From: Pyrinomonas sp040289685
GTDB lineage: Bacteria; Acidobacteriota; Blastocatellia; Pyrinomonadales; Pyrinomonadaceae
Reading direction: 5' to 3'
DNA length: 64,000 nt
Assembly: GCF_040289685.1 (NCBI RefSeq)
Contig: NZ_PSLQ01000003.1
Span: forward strand, 1 to 64,000
The position numbers were made by a program, and so were the translations under genes. Positions 34,846 to 42,824 of this stretch are shown piece after piece. The notes under the pieces are model-generated. The model was given only the letters and a program-made list of their open reading frames with translations, ran no database searches and had not been told where the DNA came from. How positions within the stretch are numbered: the stretch's first letter is position 1; every line of letters starts with the position of its first letter.

Positions 34846-34946
34846 CTGATCGCTTGCATTGAGGCGCGTCGTTGGTTCACTGCTCGGCTCTCCCAAGCGG
34901 AAATCCGATCGCTTACGTTGATGCGCGTCGTTGGCTTGCTGTCGGT
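34846..34946. repeat. Imperfect tandem repeat, offset 59
   Basis: About 40 bases starting GATCGCTTGCATTG (34848) recur from 34907 (GATCGCTTACGTTG). Both copies share GCGCGTCGTTGG and end in GCTCGG or GTCGG. The remaining gap to valS (34818-35224) holds no gene that I can support and presumably the valS promoter. Confidence 0.55.
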
Positions 34947-35224
34947 GGGGCGCTGACGGCTGCGAATCGAACGGACTTCGACTTTTGGTCGCGCGGGGAT
35001 TTGCGCAAGCGGCGACGCGCTGCGGCTCGACGCGACTTCAAGCACGATGAGGCTTCCGCCGACCGGTTTGTTCCCCGGCGTGCCATCCTTTACTATGTTT
35101 TCGTCGCCGCGCGAATTCATGAGGCGAAACAAGAGTGGTTTGTGCCGCAGCCGCCATCGCTTTACTATGGCGACCTGTGGCGCTTGGATCGCTTAAATCT
35201 TTCTTGAAAGAGTTGCAGAGCGAG

Positions 35225-37951
35225 ATGGCAGATTCGACGCAAACGGTGAAGCACACTGATTCGGACATCCCGAAAGCTTACGATCCGCGCTTGGCCGAAT
35301 CGAAGCATTATCAACGTTGGGAGGCGCAAGGATGTTTTGCACCGGAGAGGAACCGCGACCCTAAAGCGCCCGTTTTCTCGATCGTCATCCCACCGCCCAA
35401 CGTGACGGGTTCGCTTCACATGGGCCATGCGTTGCAGCACACGTTGATGGACGTGCTCACGCGCTACCATCGCATGTGCGGCTATCGCACGTTGTGGTTG
35501 CCGGGGACCGATCACGCGGGCATTTCGACGCAGATCGTCGTCGAGCGCGAACTCAAAAAGGAGGGGTTAACGCGCCACGATCTCGGGCGTGAGCGTTTCG
35601 TCGAGCGCGTGTGGCAGTGGAAAGAGCAGTACGGCTCGCGCATCACGGAACAGTTGCGGCGCGAAGGGGCGTCTGTTGATTGGTCGCGCGAACGCTTCAC
35701 GATGGACGAGCGTTTGTCGCGCGCCGTGCGCGAAGCCTTCGTTCGTCTCTACGAAGAGGGTTTGATCTATCGTGGCGACCGCATCATCAATTGGTGTCCA
35801 ACCGATCAAACGGCGCTCTCCGATCTCGAAGTCGAAAAGGAGCCTCATCAAGGCAAGCTCTACTATTTGCAGTATCCGATCAAAGGCAGCGAGCGGCGCA
35901 TAACGGTTGCCACCACGCGCCCCGAAACGATGCTCGGCGATACGGCGGTGGCCGTCAATCCGCGCGACGCGCGCTACCGCGATCTGATCGGCCAGACGGT
36001 CATTTTGCCGCTCGTCGGGCGCGAGATTCCGATCATCGCTGATGAGGCGGTCGATCCCGAGTTCGGCACGGGCGCGGTCAAGGTCACGCCAGCGCACGAC
36101 CCAAACGATTACGAAATGGGACGTCGTCACCACTTGCCGCCAGTCGTCATCATGGACCAGCACGCGCGCATGACCGAAGCGGCTGGGCCGGAGTTCGTCG
36201 GATTGGACCGGTACGAAGCGCGCGAGCGCGTGGTCCAGCGTTTCAGCGAACTGGGCTTGCTCGAACGAGTTGAGGACTACGAATTCGCCATTTCGCGCTG
36301 CGATCGGTGCCGCACGGTGATCGAGCCGTTGATCTCGACGCAGTGGTTCTGTCGCATGAAGGAGATGGCGCAGGCGGCGCTCGATGCGCTCGCCCGAGGG
36401 CGCGGACCGCGATTCGTGCCCGAAGTCCCATGGACCAAAGTTTACGGTGACTGGTTGGAGAACATTCACGATTGGTGCATCTCGCGCCAACTCTGGTGGG
36501 GGCATCGCATCCCGGCTTGGTACACCGAAGATGGCCGCACCATCGTCGCGCGTTCGGAAGAAGAGGCGCGCTCTCTTGCCGGGACGGATCAGCTCGAACA
36601 GGACCCGGACGTGTTGGATACGTGGTTCTCGTCGGCGCTGTGGCCCTTCTCCACGCTGGGCTGGCCCGACGACACCGACGATCTGAAGACCTTCTACCCG
36701 ACTTCGGTGCTCGTCACGGCGCGCGACATCATCTTCCTGTGGGTTTCGCGCATGGTGATGACCGGCTTGAAATTCGTCGGTGAAGTGCCGTTCCGCGACG
36801 TGGTGATCACCGCCCTCATCCTCGACAAGCACGGGCAGAAGATGTCGAAGATGAAGGGCAACACGGTTGACCCGCTCGATCTTTTCGACAAGTACGGCGT
36901 GGACGCGACGCGCATCACGCTCGCCGCGGCAAGCACCGGGACGGACGTGCGTTGGCGCGATGAGCAAGTCGAATCGTTCCGCAATTTCGCCAACAAGATC
37001 TGGAACGCGGCGCGCTTCTGTCTGCTGAACGCCGAGGGCGCGACGGTCGGAGGCGGATTTTCGGAAGATCGGCAGCAATGGGCGTTGCATGATCGATGGA
37101 TCGTGTCGCGGCTCGATCGCGCGACGGAGCGCGTCAACGCTGCGATCAAGAGTTACGAGTTCCACGACGCCGTGCAAGCGCTCTACCATTTCTTCTGGGA
37201 TGATTTTTGCGATTGGTACATCGAGCTTACCAAGGTCGAGATTACGGCCAGCGAAGCATCGCCCGCAGTCGTGGACGCGCGCAGCCGCCTGCTCACGATC
37301 CTCGAACAAGCGCTGCGGTTGCTTCATCCCTTCATGCCCTATATCACCGAAGAGATCTGGCAACGGCTTCCGGGCGTCGGCGCAGCGCAGTTGCATCCGG
37401 CTTACGCCGACGCCGAACCGACCATCATGCTCGCGAGCTTTCCGCAGAACAGTCCGATGCAACGGGATGAGCAGGCCGAACGCGAGATGCAAGCGGTGAT
37501 CGACCTTATCAAACGCGTACGCAACATCCGTTCGGAGATGAACATCAAGCCCGCAGAGCAAGTGCGCGCGTTGGTGGGCGCACCGGATGCCCGACTGCGC
37601 GAGGTCTTCGCCGCTTACGTGCCGCACATCGCACGCTTGACGCGCGCTTCCGAAGTGGTGATCGGTGAGCGGCTTGAAGCGCCGCGCGCTTCGGCTCGCG
37701 CTGCCGTTTCGGGCGGCGCAGAAGTCGCCATCCCGCTCGAAGGTCTGATCGATTTCGACGTCGAGCGCGAGCGATTGCAGCGCGAAAGGATGAAACTGCA
37801 GAAGGAGTTAGAGAAGATCAACGCGCAATTGATGAACACGAGCTTCATCGAACGCGCGCCCGCCGAACGGGTCGCCGAAGTCCGTGCACGTTTGGCCGAC
37901 ATCACGCAGCGCATGAAATCTCTCGAACAAGCTTTGGAGGCACTGGGATGA
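35225..37951 (+). CDS. valS: Valyl-tRNA synthetase
   Basis: A 908-residue class I synthetase that charges tRNA-Val. The HIGH motif appears as PPPNVTGSLHMGHAL near residue 57 and the KMSKS loop as HGQKMSKMKGN near residue 540. The editing domain carries TTRPETMLGDTAVAV. The C terminus is the typical tRNA-binding coiled coil (KLQKELEKINAQLMNTSFIE). The ATG at 35225 gives the family length; a frame start at 35135 adds unrelated residues. Its stop codon overlaps the nadC start by four bases, so the two are translationally coupled. Confidence 0.97.
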   Translation: MADSTQTVKHTDSDIPKAYDPRLAESKHYQRWEAQGCFAPERNRDPKAPVFSIVIPPPNVTGSLHMGHALQHTLMDVLTRYHRMCGYRTLWLPGTDHAGISTQIVVERELKKEGLTRHDLGRERFVERVWQWKEQYGSRITEQLRREGASVDWSRERFTMDERLSRAVREAFVRLYEEGLIYRGDRIINWCPTDQTALSDLEVEKEPHQGKLYYLQYPIKGSERRITVATTRPETMLGDTAVAVNPRDARYRDLIGQTVILPLVGREIPIIADEAVDPEFGTGAVKVTPAHDPNDYEMGRRHHLPPVVIMDQHARMTEAAGPEFVGLDRYEARERVVQRFSELGLLERVEDYEFAISRCDRCRTVIEPLISTQWFCRMKEMAQAALDALARGRGPRFVPEVPWTKVYGDWLENIHDWCISRQLWWGHRIPAWYTEDGRTIVARSEEEARSLAGTDQLEQDPDVLDTWFSSALWPFSTLGWPDDTDDLKTFYPTSVLVTARDIIFLWVSRMVMTGLKFVGEVPFRDVVITALILDKHGQKMSKMKGNTVDPLDLFDKYGVDATRITLAAASTGTDVRWRDEQVESFRNFANKIWNAARFCLLNAEGATVGGGFSEDRQQWALHDRWIVSRLDRATERVNAAIKSYEFHDAVQALYHFFWDDFCDWYIELTKVEITASEASPAVVDARSRLLTILEQALRLLHPFMPYITEEIWQRLPGVGAAQLHPAYADAEPTIMLASFPQNSPMQRDEQAEREMQAVIDLIKRVRNIRSEMNIKPAEQVRALVGAPDARLREVFAAYVPHIARLTRASEVVIGERLEAPRASARAAVSGGAEVAIPLEGLIDFDVERERLQRERMKLQKELEKINAQLMNTSFIERAPAERVAEVRARLADITQRMKSLEQALEALG

Positions 37952-38802
37952 ACTGGCTCGATGACAACGCGCTCTTTTCGCAAGTCGGGGCCTTTCTCAA
38001 CGAAGATATCGGGCGCGGTGACATCACGACGCAAGCGATCGTCTCGCGCAACGCGCACGCGCGCGGTCGCTTCATCGCCAAAGAACCGCTTGTCGTCGCC
38101 GGACTCGAAGCGGCTGAAGCGGTCTTCGCTTCGCTCGATTCGCAGCAGCAGATCGAAGCCTTCGTCGCCGATGGCGACGAAGTCGAAGCCGGAAAGACCA
38201 TTGCGCGCACAAGCGGTTTCGCCGATGTGCTGCTCGCGGGCGAGCGCGTCGCGCTCAACCTCTTGCAGCGGCTTTCGGGAATCGCGACGCTTACGCGCCA
38301 GTTTGTCCGCGCCGTCGAAGGGACGCGCGCGCAGATCGTCGATACGCGCAAGACGACGCCGGGCTTAAGGATGCTCGAAAAGTATGCCGTGGTGATCGGC
38401 GGCGGACGCAACCATCGCTTCGGTTTGGACGATGGCGTGCTCATCAAAGATAACCATATCGCGCTTGCGGGCGGCGTGGCGACAGCGGTAGAGCGCGCGC
38501 GCCGCTCAGTCGGCCATCTACACAAGATCGAGATCGAGGTGTCGAACGAACGGGACTTGCGCGAAGCGATCAGAAGCGGCGCGGACATCGTGCTGATAGA
38601 CAACCTAACGCCCGAAGAAACAGCACGACTCGTCGCCATCACGCGGGAACTCGCGCCGAACGTTTTGATCGAGGTCTCGGGCGGCATTACGCTTGAAAAC
38701 GTGCGCGCCTATGCGGAGACCGGCGTCGATTTCATCAGCGTCGGCGCGCTCACCCATTCGGCGCGCGCTGTGGACATCAGTTTCAAAATACAGCCCGGCT
38801 GA
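37948..38802 (+). CDS. nadC: Nicotinate-nucleotide pyrophosphorylase (carboxylating)
   Basis: A 284-residue quinolinate phosphoribosyltransferase of NAD synthesis. Signature stretches are NEDIGRGDITTQAI, LNLLQRLSGIATLTR, DTRKTTPGLRMLEKYAV and GGGRNHRFGLDDGVLIKDNH. The start overlaps the valS stop in ATGA. The last codons (TACAGCCCGGCTGA) recur in the gap downstream. Confidence 0.97.
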   Translation: MNWLDDNALFSQVGAFLNEDIGRGDITTQAIVSRNAHARGRFIAKEPLVVAGLEAAEAVFASLDSQQQIEAFVADGDEVEAGKTIARTSGFADVLLAGERVALNLLQRLSGIATLTRQFVRAVEGTRAQIVDTRKTTPGLRMLEKYAVVIGGGRNHRFGLDDGVLIKDNHIALAGGVATAVERARRSVGHLHKIEIEVSNERDLREAIRSGADIVLIDNLTPEETARLVAITRELAPNVLIEVSGGITLENVRAYAETGVDFISVGALTHSARAVDISFKIQPG

Positions 38803-38897
38803 TGGGCCGCGCTCGTCCGTAGCCTCAACAAGAGGAAGGATATGAACGTCGGTTAAGGATGTGAAGATTCAGTTTCGTAATACACAGCCCGGCTGAT
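38777..38897. repeat. Duplication of the nadC 3' end
   Basis: The end of nadC (38777-38805) recurs at 38867-38897 with two small insertions. Both copies share CAGTTTC and end in CAGCCCGGCTGATGG. The second lies wholly in the intergenic region, offset about 90 bases, and is followed by unrelated sequence. Confidence 0.6.
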
Positions 38898-39050
38898 GGC
38901 TTTTGCGACGTGGGACGAAACGTAACGCGCGAGAAAGCGGCTTCCAAAAGAGGGTGGAACGCCGCCTGCCAGCAGCGCGTGTAACCTTTCGGGTCCTCGT
39001 CGCCTCCGAGGCGAAGTCCTCGCTTCGAAGCGCGAGGGAGGAGAGGTCGG

Positions 39051-39779
39051 ATGAATGGAAACTTTTGGGTCATGCTGGCGCTCGCCTGCGTTATCGCCGC
39101 GTCAGCGGGGCACGATGTCGCCGCACAACAAAGACGGCCTGCCGCGCCCGCTCCGACGAAGCAGAGCGATGAGCCGCGGCTCATCAGCACGGCGGAGGAT
39201 GAAGCGAACGCTGCGCCGCGGCGCGCGCCCAGTGCAAATAAAGAGGAAGAGGTCGAGGATCTGCAGCGCACCGTGCGACGCCTATCGTCGCAAGTCAACA
39301 TGCTTGCCGCGGAGCTGAAGGAATTAAAAACGCAGCAGCGCACGCTCGTCGATCTCGAAAGACTGTCGCGGGCTGAACAACGCGCCGATAACTTGCGCGC
39401 GCAGCTCGCCGATGTGCAATCACGCGAAGCTGACACGAGAGCGAGACTTGAACAACTCGAGTACGAATCGGACCCTGCAGGCATCGAACGGCGGGCTGCC
39501 CTGATCGGAACGACGCGCCCCGAAGAGGTGCGCGAGCAGATACGCCGACAGATAGAGAGCGAGAGGGGTCGTCTGCGCGCGCAGCTCGATCTGCTCGTCG
39601 GTCAGCGGCAACGTTTGGAAGCTTCGCTGGCGCGAACCGAGAGCGAGATCGAACGGCTACGCGCCCGGCTCGACGAAGCGGAAACAGAAGAGCCACTGAA
39701 AGAAGAGAACGCAATGCCGCCGGAACGCACGCCGAGCGCCGCACCGCCAAGCGCCGCGTCGCCGGAACGCATCCCGTGA
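39051..39779 (+). CDS. Secreted coiled-coil protein of unknown function
   Basis: A 242-residue protein. A signal peptide (VMLALACVIAASAGHDVAA) leads into a proline/alanine-rich linker, then a long coiled coil from about residue 65 to 215 with heptad-like leucines (LQRTVRRLSSQVNMLAAELK). The coil is interrupted near 143-165 by a short GIERRAALIGTTRPEEV segment that resembles a turn. The tail is rich in proline and serine. GGAGGAGAGG directly precedes the ATG. A periplasmic scaffold role is inferred only from shape. Confidence 0.75.
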   Translation: MNGNFWVMLALACVIAASAGHDVAAQQRRPAAPAPTKQSDEPRLISTAEDEANAAPRRAPSANKEEEVEDLQRTVRRLSSQVNMLAAELKELKTQQRTLVDLERLSRAEQRADNLRAQLADVQSREADTRARLEQLEYESDPAGIERRAALIGTTRPEEVREQIRRQIESERGRLRAQLDLLVGQRQRLEASLARTESEIERLRARLDEAETEEPLKEENAMPPERTPSAAPPSAASPERIP

Positions 39780-39945
39780 TGATTCCAGTCAGGAGTTTGA
39801 TGCGGTCGGTACGCTGCCGCTGACGTCCCTGCCGAAACGGTGGCGCTCGTCACGATTTCGGTTGGAGTTTTCATGCCGCCGGCAACTTACAACGGCGCGA
39901 GGCGATGAACGCTGGACCGTAGTTTTAAGCTCATCGAAAAGCAAT

Positions 39946-40275
39946 ATGAGCGCTTTATCGCAAGCGGACGTCTATCGTTTGATCCGCGAAGCCAACGCGC
40001 GCGGCGAGAGAGTGATCGTGGCGACGGTAGCACATACGCGCGGCTCCACGCCGCAAAGACGTGGGGCGAAGATGCTCTTCTTTCAAAACGGCGAGGTGGC
40101 TGGCACAGTCGGCGGCGGATGCGTCGAAGCGGAAGTGTGGGCTGAAGCGCGCGAAGCAATGCGTAGCGGGAGGCCTTGCCTTCACGTCTTTCGCCTGACG
40201 GCGGATGAGGCGAGCGAGCAAGGCATGGTCTGCGGCGGCGTGATGGAGATCTTCTTGGATGTGTGGGATCCATAA
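39946..40275 (+). CDS. XdhC/CoxI-family domain protein
   Basis: A 109-residue protein that equals the N-terminal XdhC_CoxI domain alone: ERVIVATVAHTRGSTPQRRGAKMLF, GTVGGGCVEAEVW and MVCGGVMEIFLDV. Family members help insert sulfurated molybdenum cofactor into xanthine or carbon monoxide dehydrogenases. The C-terminal Rossmann domain of full XdhC is absent; single-domain versions are known, but the following DNA is mobile-element debris, so truncation is possible. No molybdoenzyme gene lies nearby. Confidence 0.8.
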   Translation: MSALSQADVYRLIREANARGERVIVATVAHTRGSTPQRRGAKMLFFQNGEVAGTVGGGCVEAEVWAEAREAMRSGRPCLHVFRLTADEASEQGMVCGGVMEIFLDVWDP

Positions 40276-40527
40276 GATCTCGGCGTTGCTGGAGGTGGCG
40301 GCCTCGGACCGGTGCGAGGAGCCGTGCGCGTTCTCAAGCGACGAGACTCGGACGCCCGCCAAGCGCGGGCTCGATGGGCTTCGAAAGGCTTCTTGCGCCG
40401 CGAAGATCATGCGCCGGCATCGACTCGCTCAAAACGGTTCGCCCGGCAAAAGTCGGTCGTGCCGGGCACGTCACAGCTAGCGCGCGACCGCGCCGTTCGC
40501 TTCAGCTTACCTCCGTCTTTGGGCCGA
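40276..40527. other. Intergenic DNA before the TnpB remnant
   Basis: About 250 bases with no supported gene. It contains an inverted pair CGTGCCGGGCACG near 40460. Together with the remnants to 40999 this is about 720 bases of non-coding or decayed sequence. Confidence 0.35.
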
Positions 40528-40552
40528 AAGCCCTTGTCTTTAAGACATGGGG
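40528..40552 (+). repeat. IS200/IS605-type end hairpin, plus orientation
   Basis: CTTGTCT TTA AGACATG forms a short hairpin inside AAGCCCTTGTC to CATGGGG, followed directly by TTGAC. This is the shape of a TnpB-element right end. It abuts, tail to tail, a second such end in the opposite orientation. Confidence 0.45.
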
Positions 40553-40588
40553 TTGACATCCTCCCCACGGCTAAAGCCGGGGGCTCCC
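40552..40588 (-). repeat. IS200/IS605-type end hairpin, minus orientation
   Basis: GTTGACATCCTCCCCACGGC then TAAAGCCGGGGGCTCC. On the minus strand this is the end form GGAGCCCCCGGC, TTTA, GCCGTGGGGAGGATGTCAAC. Nearly the same sequence occurs at 47291-47330. No TnpB coding sequence lies upstream of it on the minus strand. Confidence 0.65.
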
Positions 40589-40622
40589 GGCGGCGCGTTC
40601 TGGAGGTGGCCACAGGCAGACA

Positions 40623-40741
40623 ATGGGGCTGTCCGAAAGGGTTTTCGCGTGTCCGTGCTGTGGTATGGTCTTAGATCGCGACTACAACGCGGCGAAGAAT
40701 ATTTTGGGATTGGGGCTGCAATCCCTGGGTATACACCCTAG
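40623..40741 (+). pseudogene. tnpB: C-terminal remnant of TnpB (IS200/IS605 nuclease)
   Basis: The frame reads GLSERVFACPCCGMVLDRDY followed by NAAKNILGLGLQSLG. This is the second half of the OrfB zinc ribbon and the conserved DRDxNAAxNIL motif with the last RuvC aspartate. Everything upstream, including the first two zinc cysteines and the other RuvC residues, is gone. The end hairpin follows at once (40742-40775), as in intact elements, where this 3' region also encodes the guide RNA scaffold. Confidence 0.85.
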
Positions 40742-40775
40742 AAGCCCCCGGCTGCGCGCCGTGGGGAGCAGTCAC
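40742..40775 (+). mobile_element. Right end of the TnpB remnant, guide-RNA scaffold end
   Basis: AAGCCCCCGGCTGCGCGCCG then TGGGGAGCAGTCAC forms the end hairpin in the same orientation as the tnpB remnant. In intact elements this is the 3' end of the omega-RNA scaffold, and the guide would be the next 16-20 bases of flanking DNA (from 40776). Confidence 0.6.
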
Positions 40776-40999
40776 ACGCTTTGCCTCTCTCTGAAATCTA
40801 TCAGAGATCCGCTCAAACGGCGTAAGGCCCAGCGCGCACGATACCGTCCGTCGGTTGAGGAGCGGCTTCAACCGCCCATCGTTCGAGCATTGCTTTCGCG
40901 CGCGGAAATGTGACAAACTCCGCGCACGTCGGTTGCGGCGAAGCTCTCTTTTTGCGCATCGGCGGTCGCCACTCGCTTTGAACGCACGTGGAGGCTTTC

Positions 41000-42751
41000 G
41001 TGTTGCGAGGAATCTTTCACACCAAAGATCTCGATTCGATCCTAGCAGAAGCCGAAGGACCCCAGTTTTCGCTCAGACGCGCTCTAGGCGCGGTCAACGT
41101 GACGATGCTCGGCATCGGCGCGATCATCGGCGCTGGCATCTTCACCACTGTAGGAACGGCGGCGGCGGGCGATGCATCGCGCCCTGGCGCTGGTCCATCT
41201 TTGATGCTTTCGTTTGTGATCACGGCGGTGGTCTGCGCTTTCACGGCGCTTTGCTACGCCGAACTCGCCTCGATGGTTCCGATCTCCGGTTCGGCTTACA
41301 CCTATTCTTACGCCACGCTCGGCGAGATCATCGCGTGGATCATCGGTTGGGATTTGATCATCGAGTATGCGGTCGGCAACGTCGCCGTCGCCATCAGCTG
41401 GGCCGGTTACTTCAACGCGCTGTTGCGCTCGGTTGGCGTCGATTTCCCCGCATGGTTGGCGACCAATTACCGGACGGCTTCGCCCGAAGTGCTGGCCGCT
41501 GCGCCAAAGATCTTCGACATCCCGATCGTCTTCAATCTGCTCGCCTTCGGCATCGTGATGTTGATCACGGCGGTGCTCGTTTGGGGCATACGCGAGTCGG
41601 CGACCTTCAACGCCGCAATGGTGCTCATCAAGGTCAGCGTGTTGCTCTTCTTCGTCGTGGTCGCATTGCGTCATATCACGCCGGCGGAGCTGGTGGAGAA
41701 CTGGCGCCCCCTTCAACCGAACGGATGGGCTGGGACGCTGGCCGGTGCCGCCGTCGTCTTCTTCGCTTACATCGGGTTCGACGCCGTCTCCACCGTCGCC
41801 GAAGAGACGCGCAATCCAGCGCGCGATCTGCCCATCGGCATCATCGCTTCGCTCGTCATCTGCACGTTCATCTACATCGTCGTTGCGGCGACCTTTACGG
41901 GCATCATTCCGTATGAAGAGTTGCGGCGTCTCCCTCCAAGTAGTCTATCCGAGTCGCTCACGCTCGCCTTGCAATACCGCGCGCCGCAGGCGGCGTGGCA
42001 GCAGACGGTGGTTGCCATCGGCGCTGTCGTTTCGACCACTGCCGTGCTGCTTGTCTTTCAACTGGGCCAGCCGCGCATTTTCTTCTCGATGGCGCGTGAT
42101 GGTTTGTTGCCGCCTTCGTTTGCACGCGTGCACCCGAAATTCAGGACGCCGCACGTGACGACCATCGTCACCGGACTGATCGTCGGCGGAGTCGCCGGCG
42201 TTGCGAGCATCGACGAGATGGTTGATTTGACCAACATCGGCACGCTGTTCGCTTTTGTGCTCGTCTGCATCGGCGTCATCGTCCTTCGGTTCAAAGAGCC
42301 GAATCGCGCGCGTCCGTTTCGCGTCCCCTTCGGTCCGGTTCTCTTGCCGGCGCTTGGCGCTGCCTCGTGCATCTTTTTGATGTACTATCTTCCTCCGGCA
42401 TCTTGGTGGCGTTTCGTCGGTTGGTTGATGTTGGGGTTGTCGATCTACACTTCTTATGGTTACACGCGCAGCGGCGTCGGGCAGCGTTTGGGACGTCCGC
42501 CGCGCACGCCTTTGACGTTGAAGGTCGCCGCCTTTGGCTTTCTGCTGATTGCGCTCGGACTGTTTTTGATCCCGCATGATTTGAGCGCCAAAGATCTGTT
42601 CAGCGCGTTCGGGCGTTCGGCGATGGCCGCCGTTTCTTCGACGGAGGTCGCCAGCCGACGCACGCTGCTCGGCGGGAGCATGATCGCCGTAGGCGTGTTG
42701 CTTGCGGCGATCGGCGTTGTGTCGAATAGAAACGGCGTGCGCGCGAAGTGA
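41000..42751 (+). CDS. APC-family amino acid permease
   Basis: A 583-residue inner-membrane transporter with about 13-14 hydrophobic segments. MLGIGAIIGAGIFTTVG is the first-helix motif of the APC superfamily, and FFAYIGFDAVSTVAEETRNP is the conserved motif of cationic amino acid transporters (YhdG/CAT type). An extra loop of about 25 residues (NYRTASPEVLAAAPKIFD) precedes helix five. A GTG at 41000 was chosen because GGAGG ends 5 bases upstream. The gene upstream is debris, so it has its own promoter. Cationic or branched amino acids are likely substrates. Confidence 0.9.
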   Translation: MLRGIFHTKDLDSILAEAEGPQFSLRRALGAVNVTMLGIGAIIGAGIFTTVGTAAAGDASRPGAGPSLMLSFVITAVVCAFTALCYAELASMVPISGSAYTYSYATLGEIIAWIIGWDLIIEYAVGNVAVAISWAGYFNALLRSVGVDFPAWLATNYRTASPEVLAAAPKIFDIPIVFNLLAFGIVMLITAVLVWGIRESATFNAAMVLIKVSVLLFFVVVALRHITPAELVENWRPLQPNGWAGTLAGAAVVFFAYIGFDAVSTVAEETRNPARDLPIGIIASLVICTFIYIVVAATFTGIIPYEELRRLPPSSLSESLTLALQYRAPQAAWQQTVVAIGAVVSTTAVLLVFQLGQPRIFFSMARDGLLPPSFARVHPKFRTPHVTTIVTGLIVGGVAGVASIDEMVDLTNIGTLFAFVLVCIGVIVLRFKEPNRARPFRVPFGPVLLPALGAASCIFLMYYLPPASWWRFVGWLMLGLSIYTSYGYTRSGVGQRLGRPPRTPLTLKVAAFGFLLIALGLFLIPHDLSAKDLFSAFGRSAMAAVSSTEVASRRTLLGGSMIAVGVLLAAIGVVSNRNGVRAK

Positions 42752-42824
42752 TGACCTTCCTCGAAGGCGAAACATCGAGCGGAGCGCGCGGCGCCCTTGA
42801 TCCCAGCGCACAGGAGTGAAGACC

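Noticed and set aside
35567..37627. Open frame of 686 codons antisense to valS
   Set aside because: It mirrors the codon pattern of valS in GC-rich DNA and has arginine/histidine-rich sequence without any domain.
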